Shown here piece by piece: positions 60,946 to 64,000 of a DNA stretch of 64,000 bases. Numbering within the stretch: the stretch's first letter is position 1; each line of letters opens with the position of its first letter. The notes under the pieces were generated by a model, which worked only from the letters and a program-made list of their open reading frames with translations, searched no databases and was not told the origin of the DNA. Origin of the DNA: Aphodoplasma sp045592745. GTDB taxonomy: Bacteria; Bacillota; Clostridia; UBA1381; UMGS1253. The stretch lies in contig JAZNVH010000031.1 in assembly GCA_045592745.1 (NCBI GenBank), positions 1-64,000 on the forward strand, written 5' to 3'. The position numbers and the translations under genes are program-made.

Positions 60946-61027
60946 GATAAAAACCTCCTTATTTAAATTATCCAATATTGTTTATATCCCTCAACGCAAG
61001 AGACAACTTATACAATTCTACAATAAT

Positions 61028-61060
61028 ATTGTATCATGTGTTTGTTACAGCTTTGTTACA
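61028..61060 (-). promoter_or_regulatory. Promoter with WalR (YycF)-type box
   Basis: On the minus strand TGTAAC-AAAGC-TGTAAC at 61044-61060 matches the known WalR consensus (two TGTWAH half sites, five bases apart) at every defined position. A TACAAT -10 box follows at 61028-61033. The usual -35 position is occupied by the box and does not match the sigma-A consensus, as expected for a promoter that needs an activator. Confidence 0.65.
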
Positions 61061-61113
61061 CTCACATTAATTGCACATAACAATTGCGCCCCGAATTATA
61101 CTCTTTTCCAAAG

Positions 61114-62310
61114 CTATAATACGTTTACAACCACACTATAATGTCCATCACATGTTATATTCTCTGGCAAATCAAACTCAAGTGAAAGTGTATGCTCACC
61201 TTTTGCAAGACCGCTCACATCAACTGACGGTGCTATCTCAAATGAATCAAGTATGTTTTTTGCTCCATAAAGCGTAACCGAAACAGGCAAATTAACCGCC
61301 TGATATTTTAAATCCTCGTTCGCATTTTTAAATATAACATTTTCGATATTTACTGTTTTAGAAACCTTTTTAACAACGTTTACTGTTGCTTCTGCCTCTG
61401 TAACAGATAAAATATTTGCAATACCCTCGGGTATAACAAGCTTTACAGGTATTTTTTCAGACTGCATCAAAGACGATACATCAATCGGCTCTGTCACTAT
61501 TTTTTCAATCATATCAACCGCATTATCCTTGCTTCCAAGGCGTATCTTTGAAGGAAGCACCTCAGTTGAAGCTATAGCATAGCCTTCCGGTACACTGCCT
61601 GTATACTTGACCTCTATCGGAACATCCTTTATGTTATAAACAGAACTAATAACCGAAACAGTCGAGGAATCAACATTTACATTCGCATCATTTGTAATAT
61701 CTTTTCCATCCTTGGAAATAATTTTATACTTAAAATCTCCCGTTTGTCCTTCGACAGCATTTGATACATCAAAAGTAACAACTGCATTTAAAACGTTGTC
61801 CATAACCGACTCCGCTCCCCATACAGATATATACTCAGGAATCGCCCGTGCCTGAACAGACGTGTTTTCATTCTTTGCATTGCCCGTATATTTTATCTCA
61901 ATCGGCACGCTTATTGTCTTAAGCTTTTCAACAACAACCTTTATGGTGTATGGCTTTTTATCTACTATCGAAACGTCACTTATAGGAAGACGGGTTTCAA
62001 CCGATACATCATACTCACCTTCATGTATCCTTGGAACAGTCACAGATGCCGAAACATTTTCAGCCTCAATTTTGCCTATGGACAGACGTCTTCCTTCAAC
62101 CGTAATAGCAACAGTAGGCTCACGCTGCTCACGCCTGATTATAAGTCCTGCTCTTTCAAGCTCGGCAGCATTTGTATACGATATATTAATATCGTTAACT
62201 ACCTTCGTACTCTGTGGATTTTGATTATAAACAACAAAAACCCACAAAAGAATTGCTATAAGCAACGAATAAATTTTGAAAGCGGTTTCACTTGCAAATG
62301 CTTTTTTCAT
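61114..62310 (-). CDS. cdaR: YbbR-domain regulator CdaR
   Basis: CdaR is the membrane-bound partner that controls the diadenylate cyclase CdaA. The 398-aa product has an N-terminal membrane helix (IYSLLIAILLWVFVVYNQNP) and four YbbR repeats of about 80-90 residues in the exported part. The ATG at 62310 overlaps the cdaA stop (ATGA). The glmM gene that often follows is absent here. Confidence 0.92.
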   Translation of the reverse strand: MKKAFASETAFKIYSLLIAILLWVFVVYNQNPQSTKVVNDINISYTNAAELERAGLIIRREQREPTVAITVEGRRLSIGKIEAENVSASVTVPRIHEGEYDVSVETRLPISDVSIVDKKPYTIKVVVEKLKTISVPIEIKYTGNAKNENTSVQARAIPEYISVWGAESVMDNVLNAVVTFDVSNAVEGQTGDFKYKIISKDGKDITNDANVNVDSSTVSVISSVYNIKDVPIEVKYTGSVPEGYAIASTEVLPSKIRLGSKDNAVDMIEKIVTEPIDVSSLMQSEKIPVKLVIPEGIANILSVTEAEATVNVVKKVSKTVNIENVIFKNANEDLKYQAVNLPVSVTLYGAKNILDSFEIAPSVDVSGLAKGEHTLSLEFDLPENITCDGHYSVVVNVL

Positions 62311-63158
62311 TTTGCCGCCCCCTTCCAAAAAGTAAACTTTTCTTTATCAATTATGGTAGAATCAGACTGCATAGTCTTTGTAAGCGCTTTTTTAAGAGTG
62401 TCAACAGTAAGATTTCTCGTAAGACCGCCATTGAGCGCAAGAGAAATTTTTCCCGTTTCCTCACTTACCACTATAACAACCGCATCTGAATTTTCTGAAA
62501 GACCAATCGCCGCACGGTGTCTTGTGCCAAGCTCCTTTGACAAATCGTTATTATGTGTAAGCGGCAAAAAACACGCTGCCGCTAAAATTCTGTTTGACCC
62601 TACTATAACAGCACCATCGTGAAGCGGGGTATTGGGAACAAAAATATTTACTAAAAGCTCTGCGCTTATAGCAGAATTAATCGCTATGCCCGTCTTGATA
62701 ATGTCACCAAGCCTTGTTATACGTTCCATGCATATCAGAGCGCCAATCTTATTTTTAGAAAGATGCTCAACCGCCTTTGCTATCTCCTCGATAGTATTTT
62801 TAGCCGTTTCTTCTCTTGTGTTAAAACTGAATATCTTGCCTGCCGCACCTCGGCCTATACGCTCAAGTCCACGTCGTAGTTCCGGCTGAAAAACTATAAG
62901 CAAAGCAAAAAAGCCAAGCTGCATTGTATTTTCAAGTATGTACTGCATTGTATTAAGCCCGAGCCACGAGCTGAGCTGCAAAAGCGCCACAAGTATCAAT
63001 ATACCCTTAACGAGCTGTTCTGCACGTGTTTCTCTCACAAGTCTAAAACCCTGATACACTATAAATGCAACAATAGCTATATCGACTATATCTGCAAAAC
63101 GCACAGTTGACATAAATCTTATAAAGTTCTGCATAAATTCTTCAAACAAGCCGCCCAA
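62307..63158 (-). CDS. cdaA: Diadenylate cyclase CdaA
   Basis: Makes cyclic di-AMP, which controls potassium balance and wall growth. The product has three N-terminal membrane helices (IVDIAIVAFIVYQGF and following) and the DAC domain with PNTPLHDGAVIV and GTRHRAAIG, both catalytic motifs intact. The start is uncertain: I chose TTG at 63158, about ten bases from GAGGGG (283 aa); GTG at 63176 or a later ATG are alternatives. Confidence 0.95.
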   Translation of the reverse strand: MGGLFEEFMQNFIRFMSTVRFADIVDIAIVAFIVYQGFRLVRETRAEQLVKGILILVALLQLSSWLGLNTMQYILENTMQLGFFALLIVFQPELRRGLERIGRGAAGKIFSFNTREETAKNTIEEIAKAVEHLSKNKIGALICMERITRLGDIIKTGIAINSAISAELLVNIFVPNTPLHDGAVIVGSNRILAAACFLPLTHNNDLSKELGTRHRAAIGLSENSDAVVIVVSEETGKISLALNGGLTRNLTVDTLKKALTKTMQSDSTIIDKEKFTFWKGAAK

Positions 63159-63204
63159 TATTCTCACGCCCCTCACAAAAAATTTTCACAAATGTACTAA
63201 TTAT

Positions 63205-63233
63205 ATTATACAACGATTTTTTCTTCATTTCCA
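63205..63233 (-). promoter_or_regulatory. Probable promoter of cdaA-cdaR
   Basis: A perfect TATAAT with TGGAAA 17 bases upstream on the minus strand, about 40 bases before the chosen cdaA start. The -35 box is weak. Confidence 0.5.
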
Positions 63234-63305
63234 GCCTTTTTTTATATTTATACAATATTTTTTTATATTTGTATGATAAACACATAATATATTGTCAAAA
63301 TCACC

Positions 63306-63334
63306 TTGCATATACAGCTTTTTTGTAGTAAAAT
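63306..63334 (+). promoter_or_regulatory. Promoter of the pyridoxamine kinase gene
   Basis: TTGCAT and TAAAAT with 17-base spacing, 40 bases before the ATG at 63375. Confidence 0.7.
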
Positions 63335-63374
63335 AATACTGATTATGTAATATTTTCAGATTGGATGTTTTGAT

Positions 63375-64000
63375 ATGAATATTGTTAAAAAAAGTATAAT
63401 CCCACGCATCGCTGCAATACACGATATGTCAGGCTTTGGTCGTTGCTCATTATCTGTAATAATCCCAACGCTTTCATCTATGGGTATGCAGGTTTGTCCT
63501 CTCCCCACCGCTGTTTTATCAACACACACGGGCGGCTTTGAGGGTTACACCTTTGTTGACCTTACCGACACTATGAAAAACTATTATAAGCACTGGAAAT
63601 CACTTGGTATTGATTTTGACTGTATATATTCAGGATTTCTTGGCTCTGCTGAGCAGATTGACATTATTATGTCTTTTATAGACGACTTTAAAAAAGATGA
63701 AACACTTATTGTTGTAGACCCCGTATTTGCCGACAGCGGAAAACTCTATGACACCTTCAGCACCGATTTTATAGGGCATATGAAAAGGCTCATTTCACGC
63801 GCTCATATAATAACGCCGAATATAACAGAAGCATCATTTCTTTTAAACTCTGCATTCAAAGACTGCTATAGCCGCGAGGATGCAAAGAAAATGCTTAAAG
63901 ATTTGTGCCAGCTCGGTCCAAAAACCACAGTTATAACAAGTATAGTTATGGAAGATACCAAAAACTGTGTTGTAGCCTATGATAAAGAGGATGACCGTTT
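63375..64000 (+). CDS. Pyridoxamine kinase/phosphomethylpyrimidine kinase family (3' end outside window)
   Basis: The first 208 codons of a gene that runs past the window end. They read NIVKKSIIPRIAAIHDMSGF, then GRCSLSVIIPTLSSMGMQV and PTAVLSTHTGGFEGYTFVDL, which is the N-terminal part of PdxK/PdxY-type vitamin B6 kinases, with VVDPVFADSGKLYD and ITPNITEASFLL in the ribokinase fold. It salvages pyridoxal or pyridoxamine by phosphorylation. The ribosome-binding site is weak (GGATG). Confidence 0.88.
   Translation, partial: MNIVKKSIIPRIAAIHDMSGFGRCSLSVIIPTLSSMGMQVCPLPTAVLSTHTGGFEGYTFVDLTDTMKNYYKHWKSLGIDFDCIYSGFLGSAEQIDIIMSFIDDFKKDETLIVVDPVFADSGKLYDTFSTDFIGHMKRLISRAHIITPNITEASFLLNSAFKDCYSREDAKKMLKDLCQLGPKTTVITSIVMEDTKNCVVAYDKEDDR

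Noticed and set aside
63225..63422. 65-codon minus-strand frame near the pyridoxamine kinase start
   Set aside because: It overlaps the promoter and first codons of a real gene, is strongly A/T-driven and has no ribosome-binding site.

Overview
The window is a stretch of chromosome from a low-to-moderate GC, anaerobic member of the Clostridia. Supporting signs are a single-polypeptide pyruvate:ferredoxin oxidoreductase, zinc-binding (C+) forms of S14, S4, L36 and L24, a clostridial KOW-domain protein between map and infA, a meso-diaminopimelate dehydrogenase, strong sigma-A type promoters and frequent UUG starts. I would not name a family or genus from sequence alone; a gut or rumen Oscillospirales-like organism is plausible. 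Most of the window is core genome. The accessory parts are at 1-2600 and 45.1-47.5 kb.

Layout. (1) 1-2.6 kb: the 3' end of a tRNA gene (probably tRNA-Ser), then an AT-rich two-gene cassette: a MuF-type phage head-domain protein with a long C-terminal region, and a membrane-anchored partner. The cassette ends at a second copy of the tRNA 3' end followed by a terminator. Beyond it lies the remnant of a large serine recombinase. (2) 2.7-10.3 kb, minus strand: prsA, mfd, pth, prs, glmU. (3) 10.4-18.6 kb, minus: the rimP-nusA-ylxR-ylxQ-infB-rbfA-nrnA-truB-ribF operon with its promoter. (4) 18.7-22 kb, plus: trxB and a class A penicillin-binding protein. (5) 22-38.5 kb, minus: the S10-spc-alpha ribosomal superoperon, rpsJ to rplQ, including secY, adk, map, infA, rpmJ and rpoA, with structured leaders before rpsJ and rpsM; rpsT follows separately. 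(6) 39-45 kb, plus: a Wzm/Wzt-type ABC exporter pair and nifJ. (7) 45.1-47.5 kb: an accessory locus with a fused phage tail-terminator/tail-tube protein, divergent from a Xre regulator and an ImmA/IrrE metallopeptidase, with two perfect palindromic operators. (8) 47.5-53.5 kb: murT-gatD-hisH-hisF (minus), divergent from ddh-guaA (plus); a peptidoglycan and nitrogen-transfer neighbourhood. (9) 53.5-64 kb: nagB, an AbrB regulator, an NSS transporter, ftsK/spoIIIE, a YycH-like protein, a secreted protein behind a WalR-type box, cdaR-cdaA, and the 5' part of a pyridoxamine kinase gene.

The strongest candidate for an undescribed system is the 45.1-47.5 kb locus. An intact fusion of two adjacent phage tail genes sits alone, behind a consensus promoter whose start site is covered by a palindromic operator, next to an ImmR/ImmA-like regulator and protease pair. 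That is the wiring of a phage or ICE induction switch, but its only visible output is one tail-derived protein. The tRNA-linked MuF cassette is the second candidate and may be a toxin and partner pair. Other points of interest are a HisF homologue with Gln in place of the catalytic Asp130, a GMP synthase without its glutaminase domain next to an ammonia-using dehydrogenase, a WalR box before a cell-envelope gene pair, and structured ribosomal leaders. All identifications are by eye from translated sequence and motifs; no database search was run.
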